A stretch of 64,000 bases of DNA. It comes from Eubacterium sp. (lineage in GTDB: Bacteria > Bacillota > Clostridia > Peptostreptococcales > Anaerovoracaceae). Within the stretch, counting starts at the first letter, position 1. Every line of letters starts with the position of its first letter. The translations under genes were made by a program, and so were the position numbers. Location: assembly GCA_021769965.1 (NCBI GenBank), contig JAETRU010000019.1, forward strand, positions 26,109 to 90,108, read 5' to 3'. Of the stretch, positions 7,821-17,222 are shown piece by piece. Under the pieces are notes generated by a model that was not told where the DNA came from, ran no database searches, and worked only from the letters and a program-made list of their open reading frames with translations.

Positions 7821-9919
7821 ACCGTGATCTTTCCGTCCTTGCTTCTGATTCCCACTGCCCCGTCCAGGTCAGTTCTATACACTATTATACCTTTTTTCTG
7901 CATTTTTTCAATGACCTTCTGTGACGGATGACCGTAATTGTTGGTTCCTACGCCGATGACAGCCACCGAAGGATCCGCCGCCTCCAGAAAATCGTCGCTG
8001 GTGCTGTAAGCGCTGCCGTGATGGGCTACTTTGAGCACATCGCATTTCAGCGCGTCCGTTCCCCGGTACTTTTCAAGGAGCATGGCCTCTCCCTCCGCGG
8101 TAATATCGCCGGTGACCAGCAGGCTGATCCCGTACCAGTGAACCTTGAAGATCAGACTGCCTGCGTTCTCGTCATCCGATTCCGGCTGCTGATGATCCGG
8201 CCATAAAATCTCCAGCCACGCGTTCTCATCCGCGGTCAGTCTCTGCCCGGTCCGACCCTCCGTCACTATTTTTCCTACAGGAAAACACGCCGCCAGCTCA
8301 GAGATCCCCTGATAATGATCCCTATGCAGATGTGTCGCCGCTGCCAGATCGACCGAAGAAAAACCGTTTTTCAGCAGATACGGTTTGAGGATCTTTTTGC
8401 CCACGTCATAGCTGACTGATCCGCCGCCGTCGATCAAAAGGTTTCTGCCGTCCTTTGTCCGAAGATGCAGACAGTCTCCCTGTCCCACGTCTACCAGTAC
8501 CACCTGCGCCCTGTCAAAGGGACTTGCGTCTGTAAAGGCTGCCGCAGCCGCCACCGCAAGGATCAAAAAAACGGCCCATAGAGGCGGACCCGGTACATCA
8601 AAGGAAAGAAATCCATCCGCGCTGAAAAAGCCGTTGGTCCTTATGATCATATCAGAAAGGCCGTCCAGTATCTGCGGAAGCAGCGGCAGACTTCCGCCTG
8701 TCAGCAGAATCAGCAGAAATCCGGCGATGCCTGCGGGAACCAGCAGAGAGACCAGAAAAAGCACAGGAAAGTTTCCGATCAGCGCCACAAAAGATACATA
8801 ATTGAAAGTATAGGCCATATACGGCATCAGACCCAGCTGCACAGCCAGAACCGGCGCCAGGGTCCTGCCGCAGATCTTCTGGAGTACCGGCGTAAAAAAT
8901 GACATGGATGCCACAGCCAGAAAAGACATCTGAAAAGATGCCCCAAAGATCACATAAGGGTTTGCCGCTATAACTGCCATAGCTGCCGCAGATAAAGATG
9001 TCAGCAGATCGCGCCGGCGCTGGACTGCCTCTCCCAGTAGGGACAGAAGGATCAGAAATACCGCCCGCCGTACAGAGACCGACCAGCATGCAGCCGTACC
9101 GTACGCGGTCAGTATCATCAGAAACAGCATCACCATCGCCCTGGACCGGTGTTTTTCCCACAGCCTGCGGAACAGGCCGTAAATGATACCGATATGGAGT
9201 CCGCTGACGGCCAGCACATGGGCTGTGCCGTTCTTTCTGAAGGTATCGTAGACCTCCTCATCCAGATCTGCCGTATCGCCGAACAGGATCCCGCGTACCA
9301 TGGCCGCAGACTGCTCCGGCAGCTGCAGGTCCCGGAAGAAACGCTCCCGCTTCAGCAGAATAACCCGCTGGAACCTGCGGAGCAGATCCGTTTTTCTGTC
9401 GGTCAGGCTGAAACTGTCTGCTGTGGTAATATAGAAAATATTTCTGGATCTCAGGTAGAGCTGATAATCAAAGGTCCTGGGATTGCCAGCCTCCTTCGGT
9501 TCTTCAATAACTGCGGAGAATTCGATCTCCCTGCCGATCAGGCCGTATGGATCATCGATCTGCCGGTAATACCTGACCAGCAGCTTTTCTCCGCCTGTAT
9601 CCACCGTCAGCTGCCACTTCTGCCCGCCGGTCTGCCTGACCTCCGTGACCACACCCCTGACGGACACCCTTTGATCGTCAGAAAAACCTGCCAGTATGCC
9701 GTGACGTGCCTGATACGTATGGACACACATCAAAAGACACCCGGCTGTGAAAAACACCAGGATCAGCCGTACTCCACCGTATGCCGTCCGGTTTTTCAGG
9801 CAGAGAACGCCGCAGACTGCCGGCGCAGCGGAAAGCAGGCCTATGGCAATGCCGGCGTAATAGACCCAGAGGATCGCGGCTATCATCGCGACAGCCGCGC
9901 AAAATAGTTTTCGTCTCAT
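7802..9919 (-). CDS. comEC: ComEC/Rec2 competence DNA channel with C-terminal metallo-beta-lactamase domain
   Basis: Membrane channel that passes single-stranded DNA into the cell during natural transformation. 705 residues: N-terminal membrane pair and OB-like DUF4131 region (1-180), the Competence domain with GTAHVLAVSGLHIG (about 232-245) and multiple membrane helices, and an MBL-type domain (about 475-700) with DVGQGDC and the metal motif HLHRDH. dprA and yifB/comM are present elsewhere in the window, but the comG pilus and comEA are not, so active competence cannot be concluded. The ribosome binding site lies in a hairpin loop (see 9920-9937). Confidence 0.94.
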   Translation of the reverse strand: MRRKLFCAAVAMIAAILWVYYAGIAIGLLSAAPAVCGVLCLKNRTAYGGVRLILVFFTAGCLLMCVHTYQARHGILAGFSDDQRVSVRGVVTEVRQTGGQKWQLTVDTGGEKLLVRYYRQIDDPYGLIGREIEFSAVIEEPKEAGNPRTFDYQLYLRSRNIFYITTADSFSLTDRKTDLLRRFQRVILLKRERFFRDLQLPEQSAAMVRGILFGDTADLDEEVYDTFRKNGTAHVLAVSGLHIGIIYGLFRRLWEKHRSRAMVMLFLMILTAYGTAACWSVSVRRAVFLILLSLLGEAVQRRRDLLTSLSAAAMAVIAANPYVIFGASFQMSFLAVASMSFFTPVLQKICGRTLAPVLAVQLGLMPYMAYTFNYVSFVALIGNFPVLFLVSLLVPAGIAGFLLILLTGGSLPLLPQILDGLSDMIIRTNGFFSADGFLSFDVPGPPLWAVFLILAVAAAAAFTDASPFDRAQVVLVDVGQGDCLHLRTKDGRNLLIDGGGSVSYDVGKKILKPYLLKNGFSSVDLAAATHLHRDHYQGISELAACFPVGKIVTEGRTGQRLTADENAWLEILWPDHQQPESDDENAGSLIFKVHWYGISLLVTGDITAEGEAMLLEKYRGTDALKCDVLKVAHHGSAYSTSDDFLEAADPSVAVIGVGTNNYGHPSQKVIEKMQKKGIIVYRTDLDGAVGIRSKDGKITVCTKKR

Positions 9920-9937
9920 GTCTCGTCCTTTCGAGAC
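9920..9937 (-). promoter_or_regulatory. Hairpin presenting the comEC Shine-Dalgarno sequence in its loop
   Basis: In the mRNA sense GTCTCG, AAAGGA, CGAGAC: a perfect 6-base stem whose 6-base loop is the Shine-Dalgarno sequence, ending directly against the ATG at 9919. It could expose or limit the ribosome binding site; effect not known. Confidence 0.5.
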
Positions 9938-9953
9938 TCTCCGTTACATTTAC

Positions 9954-9982
9954 ATAATATACCAGAAATCGTTTTTCATCAA
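9954..9982 (-). promoter_or_regulatory. Putative promoter of comEC-holA
   Basis: Minus strand: TTGATG (9977-9982), 17 bases, TATTAT (9954-9959), about 35 bases before the comEC start. Moderate match in the divergent comEC/PBP intergenic region. Confidence 0.5.
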
Positions 9983-10040
9983 CTATTATCCATAAATTCC
10001 CGGATTATTTTTGAAAATCCATAAAAAGTGGAAATATCCT

Positions 10041-10069
10041 TTAACTTTTGGGGTGAATTATGGTATACT
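10041..10069 (+). promoter_or_regulatory. Putative promoter of the class A PBP gene
   Basis: TTAACT (10041-10046), 17 bases, then TGG directly followed by TATACT (10064-10069), an extended -10 element, 40 bases before the ATG. Confidence 0.6.
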
Positions 10070-10109
10070 AGAAAGAGTTTATTCTTTATAGAAAGGACTA
10101 TAACATCAG

Positions 10110-13043
10110 ATGCGCAGCGATAAAAAGAAAAATAAAAGAAAGCATGGAAAGCAGGACGCAGATAACACTGCAGCTGTTCAGAGCGACGGCACTGCAGTCC
10201 GTAAGAAAAAATACAGACTGAACTGGAAGCGTTTCATTCTGTTTCTGCTTGGTCTTATGATCATAGCGGCGGCAGCCGTAGGCTTCTACGTCGGCCACAT
10301 CATTTCACAGGCGCCGAAAATCGATGTAAACGATATGTACACGATCCTGACCGAAAGTACCGTAGTCTACGATGATGACGGCAAGGAGATCGATACGGTC
10401 TATTCTGAAGAAAACCGGACCATCGTGGAATACGACGATATTCCGGAAGATATGATCAACGCTATGGTGGCATTGGAAGACAAGACCTTCTGGGATCATC
10501 ATGGATTCAACTTCATCCGCATCATGGGCGCGATCAAAGAATCCGTTTTCGGCGGCGGCCAGATCAGCGGCACCAGTACCATCACCCAGCAGCTGGCCAG
10601 AAACGTCTTTCTGAAAGACAGCCGGTTCGACCGTGATATCAAGAGAAAGATCATCGAAGCCTATTATACAGTGATCATCGAAAAAGAACTTAAAAAGAAA
10701 GAGATCATCACCCTTTACCTGAATACTGTAAACTTCGGATACGGAAGCTACGGCGTACAGGCGGCTGCACAGTCCTACTTCTCCAAGGATGTGCAGGATC
10801 TGACGCTGGCAGAATGCGCGTCGCTGGCTGCCCTGCCGCAGCTGCCGAGCACCTATCAGCTGATCGAATATGTGGGAAACAATGATGTTTCTGAAAAGGA
10901 TGATAATATATTAAAGCGGACTTCCGGCGGTACTTATCTTGCCAACGATGCCAGCAAGGACCGCCGCGAGACCTGTCTGGACCTGATGGTCGAACAGGGA
11001 TATATTTCAGAAAAGCAGGCGAAAAAAGCATCCAAGGTCAAGCTGACTGACATGCTGAATCCGAGTTACAACAATAACCCGCAGGAAGCCGCGTACTTTA
11101 AGGACTACGTCATCGACACGGTCATTGAAGACCTGATGAAGGAATACGACTGGGATTACGACTACGCATGGGACAGAGTCTATAACGGCGGTCTGAAGAT
11201 CTACTCCACTTTGGACTCTCAGGCGCAGGACGTGATCGAGAAGGAATTTGACAACGACGCCAACTTCCCTTCCTCCTACACCTACAGTATTCCAAATCTG
11301 GCTAGCTTCGACAGCATCTTCGACAGTGAAAAGAACTTTACGTTCACAAGCGACGAGATCAGAAAGAGAAAAGACGGCGGCCTGCTGATCAGAGCCAATA
11401 AACGGCTGAATATCTACGAAACAGAGGTCAACGGGGAAACCGATTACAGCATCGAATTCCCGAACATGTACACCTACGAAAACGGCACTCTTTATACCAT
11501 CGGCGGCGGCTTTATCAACATTCCGCAGCAGTATAAATCTGTGAACAAATACGGTAACGTGATCATTTCCGCGGATTTCTTCGAGAACGAGGATTACAAA
11601 GACTTCTTCATCTTCAACGAGGATGGAACAGTCACCATACCGCCTGGCTCCTATTCATTGAACCAGAAGGTGATCCAGCCGCAGGCAGCCATGACCATCG
11701 TGGAGAACTCCACCGGCTATGTGAAAGCCATGGTAGGCGGCAGAAAGACCACCGGCAGACAGCTCCACAACAGAGCGATCAGTCCGGAGCAGCCGGGTTC
11801 ATCCATCAAGCCGCTGGCTGTGTACTCAGCGGCTATCCAGCAGAGCGCGGAGGAAGCCCAGTCAGGCAGCAAGAAGCATACGTTCACCGATTTTAAGATC
11901 GACAAGCAGGGCGCAAAGCTCTGGGGCAACTTTATGACTCCAGCTTCCATCGTCATCGACGAGAAGACCACCATCAACGGCAAGGTCTGGCCGCAGAACG
12001 CAGGCGGTGCTGGATACTCCGGTCCTCAGACCATGCGCAGCGCTCTGCAGCAGTCCATCAACACCTGCGCGGTGAAGATCCTGCTGCAGGTAGGCGAGCA
12101 GTACTCCGCGGATCTGGTCGAAAAATTCGGCATCTCTACGCTGGACAGAGAAGGCGGTGTCAACGATCTGAACCCTGCCGGTCTGGCACTGGGCGGTCTG
12201 AGTGAAGGCGTCACGACGCTGGATATGGCAAGCGCCTACACGACCTTCCCGAACAACGGCACCAGAAAGAAAACCACCCCTTATACTCAGGTGGTGGACA
12301 GCAAGGGCGAAGTCCTGCTGGATAAGACGAAGAACAAGTCCCGCAGAGTGCTGGACGCCGGCGTGGCATGGATCATGACCGACATGCTGAAATCCGTCGT
12401 TACACAGGGTATCGGCTACCCGGCGGCTATTTCCGGCGTACAGTCCGGCGGCAAGACAGGAACCACAGATGAACAGAAGGACATCTGGTTCGACGGTTTC
12501 ACCCCGTCCTACTCCGCGTCCCTGTGGATCGGCGTGGATCAGAACTGTGCCGGCACAGAAATGTCCGGTCCTGCTGCTGCCCTTTGGGGCAAGATCATGA
12601 ACCAGATCGACGGCGCGAAACAGGGTTCCTATAAGAGCGCGCCTTCCAATGTCATCTACTCCGGCGGCGAATACTTCATTTCCGGCACCCAGGGCGGCAT
12701 AGGCAGTATCGAGGATCTTAAGAAAAAAGTCACTATCTGTACAGAAACAGGCTATCTGGCCACGCCGGACTGCCCTCACACTAAGAAGGTAGGCTTCCTC
12801 GACTGGGGCAATGAAGACAGTAAAGACGGCGAAATGCCTAAATACTACTGTTACAAACACAACAGAGATCCGGAAAAGTATCCGATCAGCCCGGATGAAA
12901 CCTTCATCCCATACGAGCCGATCAAACCAGAGGATCCGGAGGAACCTGAAGGACCTGTAAATCCAGTCGATCCAGACGATCCTCCTGTAAATCCGGTCGA
13001 CCCGGATGATCCGGATGATCCAGGTCAGGATCCGGCAGACTGA
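10110..13043 (+). CDS. ponA: Class A penicillin-binding protein (PBP1A type)
   Basis: Bifunctional peptidoglycan glycosyltransferase and transpeptidase anchored in the membrane. 977 residues: basic cytoplasmic tail, one membrane segment (about 44-66), glycosyltransferase domain with EDKTFWDHHGFN and GTSTITQQLARN, transpeptidase domain with active-site S564 in SSIK (564-567), SIN (649-651) and KTGT (782-785). The C-terminus is a proline/aspartate-rich tail (about 935-977) with repeated NPVDPDDP units, a common low-complexity extension in clostridial PBPs. Weak ribosome binding site (AAAGGA, 13 bases upstream). Monocistronic, closed by the terminator at 13072-13103. Confidence 0.96.
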   Translation: MRSDKKKNKRKHGKQDADNTAAVQSDGTAVRKKKYRLNWKRFILFLLGLMIIAAAAVGFYVGHIISQAPKIDVNDMYTILTESTVVYDDDGKEIDTVYSEENRTIVEYDDIPEDMINAMVALEDKTFWDHHGFNFIRIMGAIKESVFGGGQISGTSTITQQLARNVFLKDSRFDRDIKRKIIEAYYTVIIEKELKKKEIITLYLNTVNFGYGSYGVQAAAQSYFSKDVQDLTLAECASLAALPQLPSTYQLIEYVGNNDVSEKDDNILKRTSGGTYLANDASKDRRETCLDLMVEQGYISEKQAKKASKVKLTDMLNPSYNNNPQEAAYFKDYVIDTVIEDLMKEYDWDYDYAWDRVYNGGLKIYSTLDSQAQDVIEKEFDNDANFPSSYTYSIPNLASFDSIFDSEKNFTFTSDEIRKRKDGGLLIRANKRLNIYETEVNGETDYSIEFPNMYTYENGTLYTIGGGFINIPQQYKSVNKYGNVIISADFFENEDYKDFFIFNEDGTVTIPPGSYSLNQKVIQPQAAMTIVENSTGYVKAMVGGRKTTGRQLHNRAISPEQPGSSIKPLAVYSAAIQQSAEEAQSGSKKHTFTDFKIDKQGAKLWGNFMTPASIVIDEKTTINGKVWPQNAGGAGYSGPQTMRSALQQSINTCAVKILLQVGEQYSADLVEKFGISTLDREGGVNDLNPAGLALGGLSEGVTTLDMASAYTTFPNNGTRKKTTPYTQVVDSKGEVLLDKTKNKSRRVLDAGVAWIMTDMLKSVVTQGIGYPAAISGVQSGGKTGTTDEQKDIWFDGFTPSYSASLWIGVDQNCAGTEMSGPAAALWGKIMNQIDGAKQGSYKSAPSNVIYSGGEYFISGTQGGIGSIEDLKKKVTICTETGYLATPDCPHTKKVGFLDWGNEDSKDGEMPKYYCYKHNRDPEKYPISPDETFIPYEPIKPEDPEEPEGPVNPVDPDDPPVNPVDPDDPDDPGQDPAD

Positions 13044-13071
13044 GAACGGTAAAACAACTGTAAACTGATAT

Positions 13072-13103
13072 AAAAAGGAGAGCTGATAACAGCTCTCCTT
13101 TTT
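13072..13103. terminator. Bidirectional rho-independent terminator between ponA and rpe
   Basis: Perfect 14-base stem (13072-13085 and 13090-13103) with loop ATAA; A-rich on one arm and T-rich on the other, so it serves both converging transcripts. Confidence 0.92.
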
Positions 13104-13125
13104 GTCAGTATTTCTGTATTTTCAG

Positions 13126-13794
13126 TTATTCTGCCGCGGCCCTGCTGATCTGCTGCTGAAACTGCTCCACCCTCTCAGTCAGATCCTCTGCTTTGAATAC
13201 AGCCGATCCTGCCACCAGAATATCGCATCCGGCGCCGCAGATCTCTGCTGCGTTGTCCAGCGTTACGCCGCCGTCTATCTCAATGACATAGTCATAACCT
13301 TTTTCCCTGCGCAGAGCATCCAGCTGCCGTATCTTTTCCAGAGCGGCAGGGATGAACTTCTGTCCTCCAAAACCCGGATTCACTGACATGACCAGAACCA
13401 GATCCACCTGATCCAGAATACATTCCAGGCTAGATACCGGCGTCGCCGGATTCAGCGCCACGCCGCATTTGATGCCGCAGGACTTAATATGCTGCAATGT
13501 TCTGTGAAGGTGTCTGCAGGCCTCCTGATGGACTACGATGTATTCTGTCTTCTCAGTAACGAAATCCTCTATGTACCTGTCCGGATCTTCGATCATCAGA
13601 TGCACATCATAGGGACTGGTCTTAAGATCGTTCATGGATTTCATAACTGCAGCCCCGAAGCTGATGTTAGGTACAAAATGTCCGTCCATGACATCTACAT
13701 GGATCAGCCCGCATCCCGCTCTGCTGATCTCCTCCACCTGCCTGCCCAGTCTGGCAAAGTCAGCTGACAGAATAGAAGGCGCTAGTATTCCCAT
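13126..13794 (-). CDS. rpe: Ribulose-phosphate 3-epimerase
   Basis: Interconverts ribulose 5-phosphate and xylulose 5-phosphate in the pentose phosphate pathway. 222 residues, TIM barrel. Seen: APSILSADF at the N-terminus, HVDVMDGHFVPN metal site, HLMIEDP, MSVNPGFGGQ and EIDGGV, all family signatures. The start at 13794 (MGILAPS) has AAAGGAGAG upstream; the longer frame to 13818 does not. Last gene of the priA-to-rpe operon, ending at the shared terminator. Confidence 0.96.
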   Translation of the reverse strand: MGILAPSILSADFARLGRQVEEISRAGCGLIHVDVMDGHFVPNISFGAAVMKSMNDLKTSPYDVHLMIEDPDRYIEDFVTEKTEYIVVHQEACRHLHRTLQHIKSCGIKCGVALNPATPVSSLECILDQVDLVLVMSVNPGFGGQKFIPAALEKIRQLDALRREKGYDYVIEIDGGVTLDNAAEICGAGCDILVAGSAVFKAEDLTERVEQFQQQISRAAAE

Positions 13795-13825
13795 ATTTTT
13801 CTCTCCTTTGTACAACACATAATTC

Positions 13826-14692
13826 TCAGTATTTCTTTCTTTTCTTCAGTTCTTCCATATTGTCCAGATAAGACCGATACCTGACCATACTGATATCTCC
13901 AGCTTCCGCCGCCGCTCTGACGGCGCATTCCGGTTCCCTGATATGACGGCAGTTATCAAAACGGCACCGGCCCTTCAGCGCTGCCAGCTCCGGATAGAAG
14001 TCCGCGAGTTCATCTTCCTCCGCTTCCAGAATATCGAAGGAAGTAAACCCCGGGGTATCGAAGATCAGACCGCCTCCTGCTGCCTCAAAGATCTCCACGT
14101 GACGGGTCGTATGCCTGCCTCTTGCCGTCTTTTTGCTGACCATGCCGGTCTCCATATTGGCCTCTGGTATGATCCTGTTGGTAATGGTGGACTTTCCTAC
14201 GCCGGAAGGCCCCGCGAAGGCTGCCCTTCTGCCGCGCAGCAATTCCATAAGCTGCTCGATGCCCTCCCCTGTCTTGCCGCTGACGCAGACTACCGGATAG
14301 ATCTTCTGATAAATATTCCTGATTTCTTCCAGCAGATCCTGACTGGCAAGATCACACTTGTTGACGCAGATCACAGCTTCCATATCATTCTGCTCCGCCA
14401 TGACCAGAAATTTATCGATAACGCTGAAATTTGGTTTTGGCTTAGCTGCCGCCAAAACCACGACAAAACAGTCCACATTGGCGATGGGCGGCCGGATAAA
14501 CTGATTCCGGCGCGGATGGATGGCGTTGATAACACCGTCTCCATCAGGCAGCACCTCCATATCCACATTGTCGCCCACCATCAGAGTCACGCCATCCTTT
14601 TTAAAAACGCCTCTTCCTCGCGTTTGATAGACGCCATCGGCGGTTTTCACATAGTAAAAACCGCCGATACCTTTTATGATCAATCCTTCCAT
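13826..14692 (-). CDS. rsgA: Ribosome small-subunit-dependent GTPase A
   Basis: Circularly permuted GTPase that assists 30S maturation. 288 residues: N-terminal OB fold (1-75), then G-motifs in permuted order, NKCD (111-114) before the P-loop GPSGVGKST (161-169) and DTPG, and a C-terminal zinc knuckle (CRFDNCRHIREPEC). It starts 3 bases after prkC ends; rsgA downstream of prkC is the conserved Bacillota order. Confidence 0.96.
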   Translation of the reverse strand: MEGLIIKGIGGFYYVKTADGVYQTRGRGVFKKDGVTLMVGDNVDMEVLPDGDGVINAIHPRRNQFIRPPIANVDCFVVVLAAAKPKPNFSVIDKFLVMAEQNDMEAVICVNKCDLASQDLLEEIRNIYQKIYPVVCVSGKTGEGIEQLMELLRGRRAAFAGPSGVGKSTITNRIIPEANMETGMVSKKTARGRHTTRHVEIFEAAGGGLIFDTPGFTSFDILEAEEDELADFYPELAALKGRCRFDNCRHIREPECAVRAAAEAGDISMVRYRSYLDNMEELKKRKKY

Positions 14693-14695
14693 AAA

Positions 14696-16483
14696 CTACT
14701 CGCTGCTTTCTTCTCCATCACCGCCGCCATTCTCATTACCATTACCGCCATTTGGACCTTCCGGATCATCGCCCGGATCCTCCGGCGGCGTGATCTCCGG
14801 TTTGCCCTTGCTGACAGTCAGATAGATCACAGTTCCTTTCTTTGCCTTTCCTGTAACGGACTGCATTATAACGGTATTCTTGTCGTAAGTGTCACTTTCC
14901 TCATAGGTCGGCTGTCCCACAGAGAATCCGGCATCTTCCAGGATCTGACGGGCCTCATCGTAGGATCTGCCTGTCACGGATGGCACATCCACCTCGTCAG
15001 TACCTTCACTGACCCAGATATTGACGCGTCCATCCTTTTCAAGCTCCGTCCCTTCTCCCGGATCCTGATCAATAACGATACCTTTCTCTTCTTCGCTCTC
15101 CACGTACTTGACGCTTCCCAGCTGATAGCCGGCCGCTTTCAGAATGGCCTCCGCTTCGTCTACCGTACCTCCGATGACTCTTGGGACCTGACCCTTTTCC
15201 TTACCGGAGCTGAGATATACGGTAACGGTATCGCCTTCTTTTACCCGTTCTCCTTCTCCCGGATCAGATTTGACGATCCGGCCTTCTTCGATGTCGTCGC
15301 TTGGAATCTCATTCTCCGCGACCTCCATCTTCAGACCCATTTCCTCCAGTTCTGCCCGTGCCCGTTCTTCCGTCATATCGACCAGATCAGGCACCTTCAG
15401 ACCGCCGCCCAGAACGCCGGTTGCGAACAAAATACCCACGGCAGCGGCGATGACCGCAACTACGATGGCTGCCACGATTCCGACCTTCTTGCCGCTTCCG
15501 CCGCTATGCTGCTTCTCTTTCTTCTTCTCAGGCTTCTGTTTTTTCTTTTTGACCGGAACCTTTTCTTCCAGTTCATCCGCGTATCGTTCCTCTGCCTTCC
15601 GGCGGTTCATTTCCTGAAACTCTTCTACATCATCGGCGGCAAAGATAGAATCGCCTACCATTTTAATGACAAATTCGATATTTTTCAGGTCTTCCAGCAG
15701 CTCGTCGGCATTGCGGTACCGATTGGACTGGAATTTGTCAGTCGCCCGCATAACAAGCTTTTCCAGAGCTGGCGGTATGCCCGATACCAGTCTGGACGGC
15801 GGCGTGATCTCGTCATTGATATGCATCAGCGCCACCTGGACCGGATTGTCTCCATCGAAAGGAACCTGACCAGTCAGCATCTCATAGAGTACGATGCCCA
15901 GAGAATAGATGTCTGAGCGTTCATCCACATAAGCGCCTCTGGCCTGTTCCGGTGAAAAATAGTGAACAGAACCGATAATACGGCTGGTTTCCGTCACCAG
16001 CGTAGAATCGCTGACAGCCTTGGCAATACCGAAGTCCGTCAGCTTTGCCGTACCATCCTTTGTCATCATGATATTGTGAGGCTTGACATCTCTGTGAATG
16101 ATGTTGTTACGGTGCGCCATGCTGAGCGCCGAAGCCACCTGTCTCGTGATCTCTATAGCTTCCCGGTAATCCATCGGCGCCCGCTCTTTGATGATCTCGC
16201 TGAGTGGTCTGCCGTCGATCAGCTCCATAACAATAAAGTGAATATTTCCTTCCTTTCCAACATCATATACGCTGACGATGTTGGGATGCTGCAGATTGGC
16301 CGCAGCCTGAGATTCTTTCTTAAAATTCTCCACAAACTGTGCATCCTTTGTAAATTCCGGACGCAGGATCTTCACGGCCACATACCGGTTCAGAAGTCTG
16401 TCCTTTCCTCTGTAGACTACTGCCATGCCGCCTTCACCGATCTTCTCAATCAATTCATATCTGCCCGCAAGTAATTTACTCAT
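14696..16483 (-). CDS. prkC: Membrane Ser/Thr protein kinase with PASTA repeats
   Basis: Sensor kinase that responds to muropeptides or lipid II and phosphorylates cell-wall, translation and spore-germination targets. 595 residues: kinase domain 1-270 with GEGGMAVVYRG, VAVK, HRDVKPHN and DFGIA; a basic juxtamembrane linker; one membrane segment (about 338-360); three extracellular PASTA repeats (from about 366, 435 and 502); and a Gly/Glu/Asn-rich tail. Overlaps the phosphatase gene prpC by 8 bases. The last repeat is followed by a 35-residue proline and glycine-rich extension. Confidence 0.97.
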   Translation of the reverse strand: MSKLLAGRYELIEKIGEGGMAVVYRGKDRLLNRYVAVKILRPEFTKDAQFVENFKKESQAAANLQHPNIVSVYDVGKEGNIHFIVMELIDGRPLSEIIKERAPMDYREAIEITRQVASALSMAHRNNIIHRDVKPHNIMMTKDGTAKLTDFGIAKAVSDSTLVTETSRIIGSVHYFSPEQARGAYVDERSDIYSLGIVLYEMLTGQVPFDGDNPVQVALMHINDEITPPSRLVSGIPPALEKLVMRATDKFQSNRYRNADELLEDLKNIEFVIKMVGDSIFAADDVEEFQEMNRRKAEERYADELEEKVPVKKKKQKPEKKKEKQHSGGSGKKVGIVAAIVVAVIAAAVGILFATGVLGGGLKVPDLVDMTEERARAELEEMGLKMEVAENEIPSDDIEEGRIVKSDPGEGERVKEGDTVTVYLSSGKEKGQVPRVIGGTVDEAEAILKAAGYQLGSVKYVESEEEKGIVIDQDPGEGTELEKDGRVNIWVSEGTDEVDVPSVTGRSYDEARQILEDAGFSVGQPTYEESDTYDKNTVIMQSVTGKAKKGTVIYLTVSKGKPEITPPEDPGDDPEGPNGGNGNENGGGDGEESSE

Positions 16484-17222
16484 CGAAATCTTCCTCCGTT
16501 ATTTTCAATACTACCATGGTGATATTATCACTGCCTCCGTTTCGGTTAGCAGCATCGACCAGTTCACTGCAAATGTCGGTCATTGTGCGGTCTTCCTCAA
16601 GCTTGCTGATCAGCTCCCGGCTGTCAACTTCGCCGTAAAGACCGTCGGTACAGATCAAAATGATATCACCGGGCTGGATCCTGACCTGAAAGAAATCTCC
16701 TTCTATGGTGTAATCCGCTCCAACAGCTCTGGTGATCATATTTTTGTTTTCGTGATGCTCCGCTTCAGCCTCCGAGATCAGCCCCGCTTTCAGCAGCGTA
16801 TTTACATAGGTGTGATCCTCTGTGATCTGCGTCAGCACTCCATCCCTGAGGATATAGCCCCGGCTGTCTCCTACATTCATTATGTAAAGCGTATCCCTGC
16901 AGATATAGGCGATGACCACAGTGGTTGCCATTCCCTTGTTCCATTCAAACCGCTGAGACATCTCAAGAATCTTAAAATTCACATCTCTCAGGCAGTCCTC
17001 AAAATATTCCTGAAGCTCTTCAGCGCTCTCATTGCCGGTAAGAGGCCTTGTTTCCACATATTTAGCACTCTCATTGACGCAGGTACGGCTTGCGATCTCG
17101 CCGGAGTTATTGCCTCCGACCCCATCGGCAACGATAAATATCCGATCCCGCTTCATGACAAAGCAGGCGTCCTCGTTATTGGTCCGCCTGAGCCCTTTGT
17201 CTGTTTTAAAGCCTACTTCCAT
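16476..17222 (-). CDS. prpC: PP2C-family protein phosphatase (PrpC/Stp)
   Basis: Reverses PrkC phosphorylation. 248 residues, full-length PPM fold: DGVGGNNSGEIAS, VGDSRGY, ICTDGLYGEVD and NGGSDNITMVVL carry the metal-binding aspartates. N-terminal TDKGLRRTNNEDA matches the conserved first motif. Overlaps rsmB by 17 bases and prkC by 8, so kinase and phosphatase are coupled. Confidence 0.96.
   Translation of the reverse strand: MEVGFKTDKGLRRTNNEDACFVMKRDRIFIVADGVGGNNSGEIASRTCVNESAKYVETRPLTGNESAEELQEYFEDCLRDVNFKILEMSQRFEWNKGMATTVVIAYICRDTLYIMNVGDSRGYILRDGVLTQITEDHTYVNTLLKAGLISEAEAEHHENKNMITRAVGADYTIEGDFFQVRIQPGDIILICTDGLYGEVDSRELISKLEEDRTMTDICSELVDAANRNGGSDNITMVVLKITEEDFDE

Noticed and set aside
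11862..12860. 332-codon minus-strand frame inside ponA
   Set aside because: Antisense to the conserved transpeptidase domain with no support of its own.
12950..13040. Repeats at the 3' end of ponA as a tandem-repeat or CRISPR-like array
   Set aside because: They encode the Pro/Asp-rich tail (NPVDPDDP) in frame; no spacers and no unit conservation at the DNA level beyond the coding need.
13943..15916. 657-codon plus-strand frame antisense to rsgA and prkC
   Set aside because: Runs opposite two strongly conserved genes in the complementary frame, no ribosome binding site, no family signature; a by-product of codon bias.
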